DNA of 64,000 nucleotides from Bacteroidota bacterium (lineage in GTDB: Bacteria; Bacteroidota; Bacteroidia; NS11-12g; UBA955): assembly GCA_023957335.1 (NCBI GenBank), contig JAMLHC010000003.1:248001-312000 (forward strand), in the 5' to 3' direction. A program made the translations under genes and the position numbers. Under the pieces are notes generated by a model. The model saw nothing but the letters and a program-made list of their open reading frames with translations. It did no database searches and was not told the origin of the DNA. Below, piece after piece: positions 57,137 through 64,000 of the stretch; positions within the stretch are counted from its first letter, which is position 1; every line of letters starts with the position of its first letter.

Positions 57137-57625
57137 TTAACAATAAGATATCGTGATTGTATTACTACTAAAATTAACTTGAACACAATCACACGGAGGA
57201 GGAAGGAAAGTATATTTATTCCCACTATTAGTTCCGGGATACACTTCAAACGATGAGTATGGACTTCCGTTATAAGACACGCCCACATTTGCACTCGCTT
57301 TAGTGATAACATTTACACCCGAAGGAAGATTGAGATTGCTGCCGGTTATAATTTGAGTGCTATTTGCATTAACCGTAACTGTATATGATCTATAATCCCC
57401 TCCGGCTATACTTACCCACAAATTGACAGAGATATTGCATCCCGTGTTGTTGATTATTTGCCATAAAGGGGTGTTGACAGGGTCGGGAACATCTATTGGA
57501 GGGTATAACACCCCTGCTGTCTCATGATCTTTAGGTATATTCTGCATTAAGGTTTTGGAAATCATACTGGTGCTGAGCAATATTGTCAATGCTCCTAAGC
57601 TGATTAAATTCAATAAATTTTTCAT
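57137..57625 (-). CDS. Small exported protein, unknown function
   Basis: 162 residues. A hydrophobic N-terminal signal (LLNLISLGALTILLSTSM) is followed by a compact beta-rich domain with Thr/Asn/Ser-rich strands (GDYRSYTVTVNANSTQIITG) and several cysteines, including PPCDCVQVNF and a C-terminal Cys. No family recognised. It is the first gene of a probable two-gene operon with the propeller protein at 55773. Confidence 0.6.
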   Translation of the reverse strand: MKNLLNLISLGALTILLSTSMISKTLMQNIPKDHETAGVLYPPIDVPDPVNTPLWQIINNTGCNISVNLWVSIAGGDYRSYTVTVNANSTQIITGSNLNLPSGVNVITKASANVGVSYNGSPYSSFEVYPGTNSGNKYTFLPPPCDCVQVNFSSNTITISYC

Positions 57626-57990
57626 TTTATTGATTTTTTTAATTTAAAATTCGAGAAATACCGTTTCTCTTTTCGGGGAAACTCTTTATTTATGGCAGAT
57701 GCGAAGTCTCCATTTTCATCTTAAATGATTTTTTATTGCTTGTAGAGTTAGAGAGTGATTTGTTTTTAACTATTTCATTTTATAGTTCTGTTGTTCTCTT
57801 CTCTGCCTTACTTATCCAAAAGTCTTTTAATAAAAAATCGCCATACAATGCTTTTTTTTATATTAACACTACTTGTGTCGAAAAAGATACTTCAATATTA
57901 CGATTCAAATAAATACAAAATTCATTTTCACAAATAAAGTTACCCACATTTGCCATTGTAGTTGATTGCAGCACTAACTACGTATCCAAA

Positions 57991-58103
57991 AATTTACCTG
58001 AATACCGTCATAATAAAGATTGTCTTTACAATACAACAATAAAGAATTTTGAATTTATTCAGGATTATAGATGTTTAGGGGAAGAAAATTGGCGTGGTGG
58101 GTG
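57991..58103 (+). pseudogene. RAYT 3'-end remnant 2 (older)
   Basis: About 100 nt align to the RAYT 3' end, with more substitutions than remnant 1: the stretch for EFLQDYRSLGEENW reads EFIQDYRCLGEENW, while its 5' portion is diverged and shifted. It also ends in a REP (copy 9). Confidence 0.75.
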
Positions 58104-58117
58104 ACAACACCAACCAC
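58094..58117 (+). repeat. REP palindrome, copy 9
   Basis: GTGGTGGGTG-ACAA-CACCAACCAC with tail GGCTTAAAA; one change in the left arm. Its tail abuts the broken end of the ATPase fragment. Confidence 0.85.
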
Positions 58118-58120
58118 GGC

Positions 58121-58282
58121 TTAAAATATAGAAGATTTGCCGCTCCTTCTTATTCCTGTGAGAATCTGAATATGCTTTACTTTTAGATTATTCTTGATTG
58201 GTTCAAAACAAATTCTCTCCTTTAGGTTTTGATATTCTTTGTCTTTCCAATGTGGGTTCTGTTCTAAAATAGCCCTTTCCAT
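58121..58282 (-). pseudogene. 5' fragment of an AAA/DUF4143-type ATPase gene, cut at a REP
   Basis: Only the first 53 residues remain from ATG 58282 (MERAILEQNPHWKDKEYQNL). They end at ILTGIRRSGKSS, the Walker A of DUF4143-type ATPases, followed by IF and a stop at the junction with REP copy 9. A TATATTTG promoter element survives upstream (58298-58305). Intact members run several hundred residues, so this is a truncated gene. Frames upstream to 58396 begin within REP copy 10 and are not native. Confidence 0.75.
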
Positions 58283-58297
58283 AAATAAACTTTTTTG

Positions 58298-58305
58298 CAA
58301 ATATA
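58298..58305 (-). promoter_or_regulatory. Bacteroidota -7 promoter element (TATATTTG) of the ATPase fragment
   Basis: Minus-strand TATATTTG followed by CA, 15 nt before ATG 58282; promoter kept although the gene is broken. Confidence 0.5.
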
Positions 58306-58394
58306 AGTTATTTAACGAAATCAAATTCGTCAAATTTATTGTTTTATCTAAATCAGATTCGATAAATGCAATTAATGAATTTCCCTTTTTAGCC

Positions 58395-58418
58395 ATGGTT
58401 GATGTTGTCACCAGCCAC
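58395..58418 (-). repeat. REP palindrome, copy 10
   Basis: ATGGTTGATG-TTGT-CACCAGCCAC with tail TTTTTAGCC on its left. Copies 9 and 10 face each other across the ATPase fragment. Confidence 0.75.
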
Positions 58419-58473
58419 GGCAGTGAAATTAAATCATTGCGATGATAAGATTACTTAAACAGAATATTTTTTG

Positions 58474-58983
58474 TTACTTAATATCCTCCAAGCTAATATT
58501 TTCCGGAAGACCATAGGGGTATCTTGCAAACATTTTCAATTCCGTTATTGTAATTTCATTTTTATTGTATTGAAAAGCGTTTTCATTGCTTATTAATACA
58601 GATGCAGAAACAATAGTTTGAAGGGGTATCGTAAAAAGAGAATAAAAGCCATGTATAGCAAAGTTTACCGGAAGTAGAATTAGTGGTGCTACATAGACTT
58701 TTTTAGGTTTGGCATATTTTAGCCTGAAATTGTAGATGCTGTCTAAGGGAATTATCTTACACTTTCCGGTTGAATATTCGGTTGAATTCTCAAGGATAAT
58801 TATTTGAGTTTCATCAACCGCAATTAACTCTCCATAAACTCTTTCCTTTATGGTTTTGACTTTTATATATGACCCATATACATTAACGTCAATGTTCTTG
58901 GTTGTTGGCAAATATTGCGGTGAAAAACATCCACTCAATATAAACAAGAACAATACTGATATTGTAATTTTAATTTTCATCAT
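58474..58983 (-). CDS. Predicted lipoprotein, unknown function
   Basis: 169 residues from ATG 58983 (a second ATG follows at 58980). Lipobox LSGC follows a short hydrophobic stretch (ITISVLFLFI). A beta-rich part (VYGELIAVDETQIIILENST, IIPLDSIYNFRLKY) looks like a small barrel-type domain, then a hydrophobic segment near 110-140. The start overlaps the 3' end of the 58970 gene, so the two lipoproteins are translationally coupled and probably act together. No family recognised. Confidence 0.7.
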   Translation of the reverse strand: MMKIKITISVLFLFILSGCFSPQYLPTTKNIDVNVYGSYIKVKTIKERVYGELIAVDETQIIILENSTEYSTGKCKIIPLDSIYNFRLKYAKPKKVYVAPLILLPVNFAIHGFYSLFTIPLQTIVSASVLISNENAFQYNKNEITITELKMFARYPYGLPENISLEDIK

Positions 58984-60574
58984 AAGAGAATGTTTTTGTA
59001 TCAATTCTTGAATTCCAAAACTGTTCTTCCATAATGGATTCATACTCCTTATAGCTTTGAGCCTCTTGTTTGAGGTGCTTTTTGGGATTAATAACCATTT
59101 GTTTTAATTTAGCTAAATCTTGGTCTTTTATCCAATGTTCACGCATCCACTCTAGGTAATATCCTTTTGAATAGAGGAAGAAATCATAATTGTCATACTC
59201 TTCATTAAGCGTGAAATTAAATTTGTATTCACTTCCTGGCATTGAGATTAAATATTTGTCAGGAGAAGTAATGTTAGTTAAAGCAACATTATCCAACTCG
59301 CCTTTATTATAGACACTTGTAGGAGTGAGTTCCAAAGGAGTTACTTGCTTTTTTATATTTGTAAGTGAAACATAATCTAATCTCCATAAACCTTTGTTCA
59401 ATCTAAGCTTAACTTTTACTTGTGAGTTGGATTGAGCATTTTTAAATGGTATAAACTGTTTGTTAATAGCAATTGGACCAGCTTCATTAACTCCTTCTTG
59501 TTGAATCCATTTATTAGATTTTTCATCCCAAACAAAACACTCAATACCACCAAGTACTTTTGAAACTGCATCAAATCTATCTCTGATTTTTTCGTTTGTT
59601 TCTAACATTGCAAATATATCGCCAACCTTGTCACCCATATATCCCATAGCGCTATAAAACAAATATGTTGACATCAGAGTTTGGCGGAAATTTAAGTTTA
59701 GACCTAAATTTTCTGTATTTTTAATATTATCAAAAATTAGGAATATTTCTTCTTTGCTATTGAGATTGTTTTCATCGGATAATGAAAATCTCTCTTGAAA
59801 GTCATGGCTTGCCAAAAGCGCTGTGATATCTCCTTCTTCCGCAGTTGCTTTTGATATAGAATAATTATTCTCACAAAGGAAGAATTCATTATTCGGTGAT
59901 TGATAAACTCTTTCGCCTTTGCTAATTGGATATGCAAGCATCTTTACTTCATTAACGCAATGAGTTTCAAGAGCTTCATTTTTCATTGTTATTGAAAAAG
60001 TGTTATTTACAGTTTTGTGGTTGCTCAAAGCATCAATATCAAAGTATTCCATTGAAGGCGATATTGCATTTGTAAATCCTTCAGCATCGGCATAATGCAA
60101 ACTATTGTTTTCATAAATATAGAAAGTAGGGCACGAGCCAAAGCACGCTTTTGGATTCAAAAGGCAGAATACCCCTACTAAGACATCTACTCCAGCCATA
60201 ATAGTAAGTGCTGTCAATCTTCCGCTTTCGGTACGTTGAAGTTTTATGTTGGTCTCAAAAATGGCTACATTGCTAATTGGAATTTCAATTTCGCCTTCAT
60301 ATATCGCTTTGCGATTGAAATCATATTGAGTTCCATAACCTTTGACTACATCAGTTACCGTATCAATTTCCCATTTATCTGTTAGAATAAAAATGTCACC
60401 ATTCTTTAGATGAGCTTTCAAGAATGGTTTTGTTTTCATATTGTCAGTTTCGTGGATTAAGGTGTTGGCATTAGTATAGTTTGAGCGAAATTTATATGTC
60501 CGACAGGATTGTATTACGATAACTAATAGAACTAATAGTCCAAGATATGTCATTGTACTCTTTTTTATAATCAT
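58970..60574 (-). CDS. Predicted lipoprotein with CFGSCPTFY motif, unknown function
   Basis: 534 residues. The lipobox is VIQSC after a hydrophobic stretch. Near residue 145, LLNPKACFGSCPTFYIYENN carries a paired-cysteine motif seen in large Bacteroidota lipoproteins of unknown role; it sits after a hydrophobic segment (TIMAGVDVLVGVFCLL). The rest is mixed beta with no catalytic motif I can name. It is the first gene of a coupled pair with 58474. Confidence 0.7.
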   Translation of the reverse strand: MIIKKSTMTYLGLLVLLVIVIQSCRTYKFRSNYTNANTLIHETDNMKTKPFLKAHLKNGDIFILTDKWEIDTVTDVVKGYGTQYDFNRKAIYEGEIEIPISNVAIFETNIKLQRTESGRLTALTIMAGVDVLVGVFCLLNPKACFGSCPTFYIYENNSLHYADAEGFTNAISPSMEYFDIDALSNHKTVNNTFSITMKNEALETHCVNEVKMLAYPISKGERVYQSPNNEFFLCENNYSISKATAEEGDITALLASHDFQERFSLSDENNLNSKEEIFLIFDNIKNTENLGLNLNFRQTLMSTYLFYSAMGYMGDKVGDIFAMLETNEKIRDRFDAVSKVLGGIECFVWDEKSNKWIQQEGVNEAGPIAINKQFIPFKNAQSNSQVKVKLRLNKGLWRLDYVSLTNIKKQVTPLELTPTSVYNKGELDNVALTNITSPDKYLISMPGSEYKFNFTLNEEYDNYDFFLYSKGYYLEWMREHWIKDQDLAKLKQMVINPKKHLKQEAQSYKEYESIMEEQFWNSRIDTKTFSYDEN

Positions 60575-60725
60575 ATTTTTAATTGCTTATTCGGATAAAA
60601 CCCGCCTATTTAGACGACAAATGTAACTATAATTCTTAATCGAAACTTAGAATCCTCAAAAAGTGAATTGTCAATATATACTCCTTGTAGTCATGAATAG
60701 TATTATCATATCATTTTTCAAAGCC

Positions 60726-60749
60726 GTGCCTGATGTTGTTACCAAGCAC
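60726..60749 (-). repeat. REP-like palindrome, copy 11 (degenerate)
   Basis: GTGCCTGATG-TTGT-TACCAAGCAC with left tail AAAGCC, minus orientation; arms pair only partly. Confidence 0.55.
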
Positions 60750-60824
60750 AACACAATATACGAAATTATGCTTATTGTTTCCCTTAGGTTTATGTTTTTC
60801 TTTTGCATAAATAATTAAAACATT

Positions 60825-61313
60825 ATGAGTAATACATTTAAAATCATTGCAGCAACTGTCTTTTGTTTATTTTCACTAAACACTCAAAAAGTAAATGCAC
60901 AAGCTCCTCTCATTAAAGATTTAAGAGGAATCATCGCGTTAGCAGACGAAAACTTTGTATCCCTCCGTGGAGAAAAACTTGAACCTGCGGATGGATTAGA
61001 CTATTATGCTCCATCAAAAGAACATGTAGGTGCAAAAGGACTTATCACTGTTAACAAAGACGGAGAGAGTATTTACTATATTCTTTATACTTATAGTTCT
61101 GAAGCATATATGTTAAAACTACAAATGATGGTAATGCAAACCTATATTCAAGAAATAAACGATATGGCTAAATCAGGGAATTATACCATGAGTGAGAGTC
61201 AAGTTTCAGGAAAAAACCTAACCAAAATATTTGACTTAAAAGGAAATAGTGTTGCGGTTTTTTATAGCGACAAAGATGGTTTTGGATGGATGATTTATGG
61301 ACATAAAAAATAG
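60825..61313 (+). CDS. Small exported protein, unknown function
   Basis: 162 residues with a signal peptide (IIAATVFCLFSLNTQKVNAQ, cleaved near AQA). The mature part contains LRGEKLEPADGLDYYAPSKE and a C-terminal FYSDKDGFGWMIYGHKK; it is short, soluble and without repeats. I do not recognise a family. REP copies lie on both sides (11 and 12), the right one 27 nt after the stop. Confidence 0.65.
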   Translation: MSNTFKIIAATVFCLFSLNTQKVNAQAPLIKDLRGIIALADENFVSLRGEKLEPADGLDYYAPSKEHVGAKGLITVNKDGESIYYILYTYSSEAYMLKLQMMVMQTYIQEINDMAKSGNYTMSESQVSGKNLTKIFDLKGNSVAVFYSDKDGFGWMIYGHKK

Positions 61314-61340
61314 ATGAGGTAGGGTTTAAAGATATTTGGA

Positions 61341-61364
61341 GTGGTTGGTGACAACACCAACCAC
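61341..61364 (+). repeat. REP palindrome, copy 12 (perfect)
   Basis: Perfect arms GTGGTTGGTG and CACCAACCAC around ACAA, tail GGCTGAAAG. The five bases before it (TTGGA) also match the RAYT 3' end, a possible micro-remnant. Confidence 0.9.
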
Positions 61365-61489
61365 GGCTGAAAGTTATTCCAAATTTACTTTCCACGGATA
61401 ATCTAAGCTCCTCTCTTACTATCCAAGGCTGCTTCCAAATTGATTTTGCCAAATCAATCACAGGAAGTGGCTTTTGTTTTCTTTTAGCT

Positions 61490-61513
61490 GTGCTTGGTAA
61501 CAACACTATGCAC
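61490..61513 (+). repeat. REP-like palindrome, copy 13
   Basis: GTGCTTGGTA-ACAA-CACTATGCAC with intact tail GGCTGAAAA; arms with several changes that partly preserve pairing (GTGC/GCAC). Confidence 0.7.
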
Positions 61514-61696
61514 GGCTGAAAATCCACAGAAATATACTTCCATGTAAGCAGCAAAAATCTGCAAAACATAGAAAGTCCACTCGATAATTTATGATAGAAA
61601 AACATATATATTTGTTATCGCAAAAACCCGCACTTTATGGCGCAAAGCCACCCATTTTGGGGCAGATTGGCGACATTTTGTGAGAGGTATAAGCGA

Positions 61697-61711
61697 GTTA
61701 GCGGTCATTGT
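61697..61711 (+). other. Cassette-like 5' boundary sequence
   Basis: GTTAGCGGTCATTGT, 70 nt before the VOC gene. It is nearly the reverse complement of ACAACGAACCGCTAAC at 62215-62230 after that gene. In integron cassettes the 5' end and the start of the 3' attC are complementary in this way. Confidence 0.45.
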
Positions 61712-61780
61712 AGAAAAACGCACCCCTAAAAATGACTGAATAAAAAAGATAAGTAAATTCTAAACCTAAAAATGTAAAAA

Positions 61781-62197
61781 ATGAACGACATACTTAATAC
61801 ATACAAACCTGACAACTTTCATACAGTTACTCCATATCTTTTTGTTGACAAACCACAACTCTTAATTGACTTTCTGAAAAATGCCTTTTTTGCGAAAGAA
61901 ATTAACCGTTCTGTAAACCCAACCAATGGAGATATAGCAAACTGTATTCTGCAAATAGGCGACACTTGCTTTATGATTAGTCAAGCCAGAGAACAATTTG
62001 AAGGAATGAGAACAGCACTTTATCTTTTCGTTGACGATGTAGAAGCTGTTCATCAAAGAGCCGTTGACAATGGAGCGAAAATTGAATTTGAACCAGCAGA
62101 TATGCCATACGAAGACAGACAATCGGGTATAATTGACCCTTGTGGAAATTATTGGTGGATTTCAAAACGACAAGTAAAAAAGGGTTATCACGAATAA
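61781..62197 (+). CDS. VOC-family (glyoxalase/PhnB-like) protein 2
   Basis: 138 residues. The PhnB-type start HTVTPYLFVDKPQLLIDFLK and the later GDTCFMISQARE, YLFVDDVEAVHQRAVDNGAK and the ending IIDPCGNYWWISKRQVKKG place it in the VOC superfamily as a single domain. PhnB-like members are often of unknown substrate; some bind antibiotics or act on small organics. It is bracketed by complementary sequences and followed by an attC-like element, so it may be a mobile cassette gene. Confidence 0.8.
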   Translation: MNDILNTYKPDNFHTVTPYLFVDKPQLLIDFLKNAFFAKEINRSVNPTNGDIANCILQIGDTCFMISQAREQFEGMRTALYLFVDDVEAVHQRAVDNGAKIEFEPADMPYEDRQSGIIDPCGNYWWISKRQVKKGYHE

Positions 62198-62664
62198 AAA
62201 AATACACGAAAACAACAACGAACCGCTAACATGGTATTTATAAAAGGCGGGCTGAACGTCATAATTTCAGCGACAGTAATTCTATTAAGCGGTAGTGCAA
62301 AGCTTAACTTTTGTACATCTAATCCCGCCCTTCATAAATACCAGAACCGTTATGCCTCACCCTGAAAGACAAAACGACCGACAATAAACGAACAGAAAAA
62401 TGAAAGAACAAATTCCAACGCTTCAGCAAAATCAAAAGAGCTACACCTTTGCGCTCAAAGCCAACCCAATGCAGCACAACTTGTCCCGTGAGTACGGGAT
62501 TTGCTTTTGCCCTTTTGCTCAAGGGAAAACATTTTTCAGGTCTGAAACAGATATTTCGTCAAATTTAATAGCGCATTTGACGAATATTATTCTAATTAAG
62601 ATATACTCAAAACTCAAATTGAATACCATTTTTACGATAACCGAACAATAATAATTTAAACGAT
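62198..62664. other. 467-nt stretch with attC-like element, no confident gene
   Basis: 62215-62355 is the structured element listed separately. A small frame at 62400-62651 lacks family signal and overlaps a TCCCGT/ACGGGA hairpin (62484-62499), so I do not call it. Confidence 0.55.
62223..62355 (+). repeat. attC-like structured element after VOC gene 2
   Basis: 133 nt. It begins CCGCTAAC and ends at GTTATGC, enclosing 19-nt inverted arms at 62233-62251 and 62324-62342 (17 of 19 positions pair) around a 72-nt spacer. This is the geometry of integron attC sites (R''-L''-spacer-L'-R'), although the outer boxes match the consensus only in the AAC and GTT cores. The AAC end plus the GTTAGCGG at 61697 would rebuild a perfect 8-bp pairing in a circularised cassette. 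A MITE-like structure is the alternative. Confidence 0.5.
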
Positions 62665-63353
62665 ATGAAAAATCTAAAATTACTTATTACAGGCGTACTG
62701 ACCGCCTGTTTCACAGTCACATTTACAAGCTGCAAAGACAAATGCCCACCCTGCGGCTCTGACTACTTAGAAATTCCCCAAGAAATGAAAGACTGGGGAT
62801 TGTTTGAAGAAGGAAGTTGGTGGGTATATAGATTAGCAGAAGACACCACCGTTTTAGATACGGTGAGAGTTGTACCAAATTCATTAACTGATTTTAGGTC
62901 AAAAAAGAAAACATGCAGCAAAAACTTTTCACTTGCGATTCCGTGTAGCGAAGCCTTGACATATCGCCTACAACATTCTAATAGAAAATATTTTGGGAAT
63001 TCATTTGACTCTACAAAAACAGTATCATCTGAAATAAATTTATACTATCCGCCAGGGGGGGGGTGTTTCTATATTATTCAAATGGTGGATATGGTGGAGG
63101 TGTTATTTTGGGAATAAACTCAATTGAAATAGGAGAATATTATGGCAATTTTACACTAGTAGATACATTTAGTAATGTAAAATTTAATAATATAAGTATA
63201 AAAAATGGCTTTCACTCAAGTATTGTTACAAATAACTCCTTTAATGGAAATTTAATGAAAGATATTTATTGGGGGAAGAGCGTTGGAATTCTTAAAATGG
63301 TAATTCCACCAAACCAAACTTGGGAACTCATCAATTATGAAGTCAAACAATAA
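62665..63353 (+). pseudogene. Lipoprotein gene A of a tandem pair, frameshifted at a run of nine G
   Basis: Lipoprotein of unknown function. Signal with lipobox FTSC, then CPPCGSDYLEIPQEMKDWGL. The frame is lost at G9 (63055-63063), giving a stop at 63117; one more G would join it to the frame running to 63353 (SIEIGEYYGNFTLVDTFSNV), which aligns with copy B. About 230 residues are expected when in frame. A tandem duplicate with copy B 12 nt downstream. The break is either a phase-variable off state or a sequencing error in the homopolymer. Confidence 0.75.
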
Positions 63354-63365
63354 AATACATAAAAC

Positions 63366-64000
63366 ATGAAAAATATAAAATTACTTATTACAGGCGTACT
63401 GACCGCCTATTTCTCAGTCTCATTTACAGGCTGCAAAGACGACTGCCCTCCCTGTGGCTCCGACTACTTGGAAATACCCCAAGAAATGAAAGATTGGGCA
63501 TTGTTTAAGGACGGTAGTTGGTGGGTGTACAGGCTGGCAGAAGACACCACCGTTTTTGATACCGTGCGGGTTTCGCCTAATTCATTAAGGGATTTCAGGT
63601 CAAACAAATCGAAGTGTGAAGACAACAATTCACTATCTACCCAATGTAGTGAAACATTGACCTATGACCTACAACATTCTAATAAACAGTATTTTGGACA
63701 TCTTAATGACTCAGCAAAAAGTGTATCGGATGAGATTAACCTCTATTATCCACCAGGGGAGGGGGTATGTATGCACTATATAAATGGTGCGGCAACAGGG
63801 ACATCAGGCAGAGTTTTCTGTATCGACCCAATTGTTGTTGGAGAAAATTACGGTAGTTTTACTTTAATTGACACATTTAACAATCAAATGTTTAATAATA
63901 TATTTATAAAAAAAGGATTCCATTCAGATAAAACAACTACAAATCCCCCCCCCCCCAATTCATACCAAAGTGTTTACTGGGGTAAAAATATTGGATTGTT
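63366..64000 (+). CDS. Lipoprotein gene B of a tandem pair, truncated by the window edge
   Basis: Open from ATG 63366 to the window edge. It starts almost identically to copy A (KLLITGVLTAYFSVSFTGC, lipobox FTGC), then DCPPCGSDYLEIPQEMKDWA. At the position of the A-copy G run it reads GGGGAGGGGG (10 nt, in frame), and later has a run of twelve C (63945-63956) coding for four Pro in TTTNPPPPNSYQS. Function unknown; the C run could vary in length. Confidence 0.75.
   Translation, partial: MKNIKLLITGVLTAYFSVSFTGCKDDCPPCGSDYLEIPQEMKDWALFKDGSWWVYRLAEDTTVFDTVRVSPNSLRDFRSNKSKCEDNNSLSTQCSETLTYDLQHSNKQYFGHLNDSAKSVSDEINLYYPPGEGVCMHYINGAATGTSGRVFCIDPIVVGENYGSFTLIDTFNNQMFNNIFIKKGFHSDKTTTNPPPPNSYQSVYWGKNIGL

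Larger units (their letters stand above)
57626..58120. other. 495-nt AT-rich intergenic stretch with RAYT remnant 2
   Basis: 57626-57990 shows no convincing gene; it has only a short GAGAAA/TTTCTC hairpin near 57653. 57991-58103 is a RAYT remnant ending in REP copy 9. Confidence 0.6.
61314..61780. other. 467-nt intergenic stretch with two REPs and a cassette-like boundary
   Basis: It holds REP copies 12 and 13 and, at 61697-61711, the sequence GTTAGCGGTCATTGT that is complementary to the 3' flank of the next gene. Reverse frames here run through REPs and look fortuitous. Confidence 0.6.

Noticed and set aside
46799..61513. CRISPR array
   Set aside because: The repeated unit is palindromic but irregularly spaced from tens to thousands of bases, in both orientations, with no spacers or cas genes.
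61168..61605. Minus-strand 145-codon frame
   Set aside because: Overlaps the plus-strand secreted gene and two REPs; composition shows no family signal.
62400..62651. 83-codon plus frame after the attC-like element
   Set aside because: No recognisable motif, hairpin inside it, and poor protein-like composition at the end; could still be a tiny cassette gene.

Overview
The window looks like chromosome from an AT-rich member of the Bacteroidota; I cannot name the class. The evidence is six proteins ending in type A type IX secretion (T9SS) sorting domains and one ending in the type B (gliding-motility, CHU_C) domain. Added to this are a PASTA-tailed FtsI with the Bacteroidota gene order ftsI-murE-mraY-murD, a DUF3276 (PUR-alpha-like) gene, and many starts preceded by the Bacteroidota -7 promoter element TAnnTTTG.

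Layout. 1-6046: the end of ftsI, then murE, mraY and murD (peptidoglycan precursor synthesis), tightly coupled; the division cluster stops after murD. 6192-9446: a DUF3276 gene, then an overlapping run of a membrane protein, plsC, gatC, an ABC ATPase and a PduO-type cobalamin adenosyltransferase. 9452-24834: a TPR lipoprotein, a giant PKD adhesin, ffh, a T9SS protein, pheT with a small coiled-coil gene, a cysteine synthase, cysS and an M28 lipoprotein. 25309-37833: three consecutive minus-strand genes for surface proteins of about 1,370-1,380 residues with the same domain order, probably tandem duplicates. 37989-46734: a PaaE-like reductase, asd, a Tat-type superoxide dismutase, a threonine-dehydrogenase-type epimerase, a glycosyltransferase, der, era, tRNA-Pro(CGG) and glyA.

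Right of about 46.7 kb the character changes. Housekeeping genes (alaS, a MerR regulator, an M23 peptidase) are interspersed with short unknown secreted genes, VOC genes, gene fragments and a dispersed 24-nt palindrome with a conserved tail. I count thirteen copies, several decayed. One complete RAYT-type (REP-associated tyrosine transposase) gene at 55034-55603 sits between two inverted copies, and its stop codon lies inside the downstream hairpin. Two further RAYT 3' ends without the rest of the gene lie directly 5' of other copies. I read this as a REP/RAYT system that moves REPs together with adjoining RAYT 3' DNA.

Two VOC genes are bracketed by short complementary sequences. One is followed by a 133-bp structured element resembling an integron attC site, which suggests cassette-like exchange. 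The right edge carries a tandem lipoprotein pair; the first copy is out of frame at a run of nine G and the second carries a run of twelve C, a pattern seen in phase-variable genes.

All motif and coordinate statements come from reading the sequence. Family assignments are by recognised motifs, not by searches.
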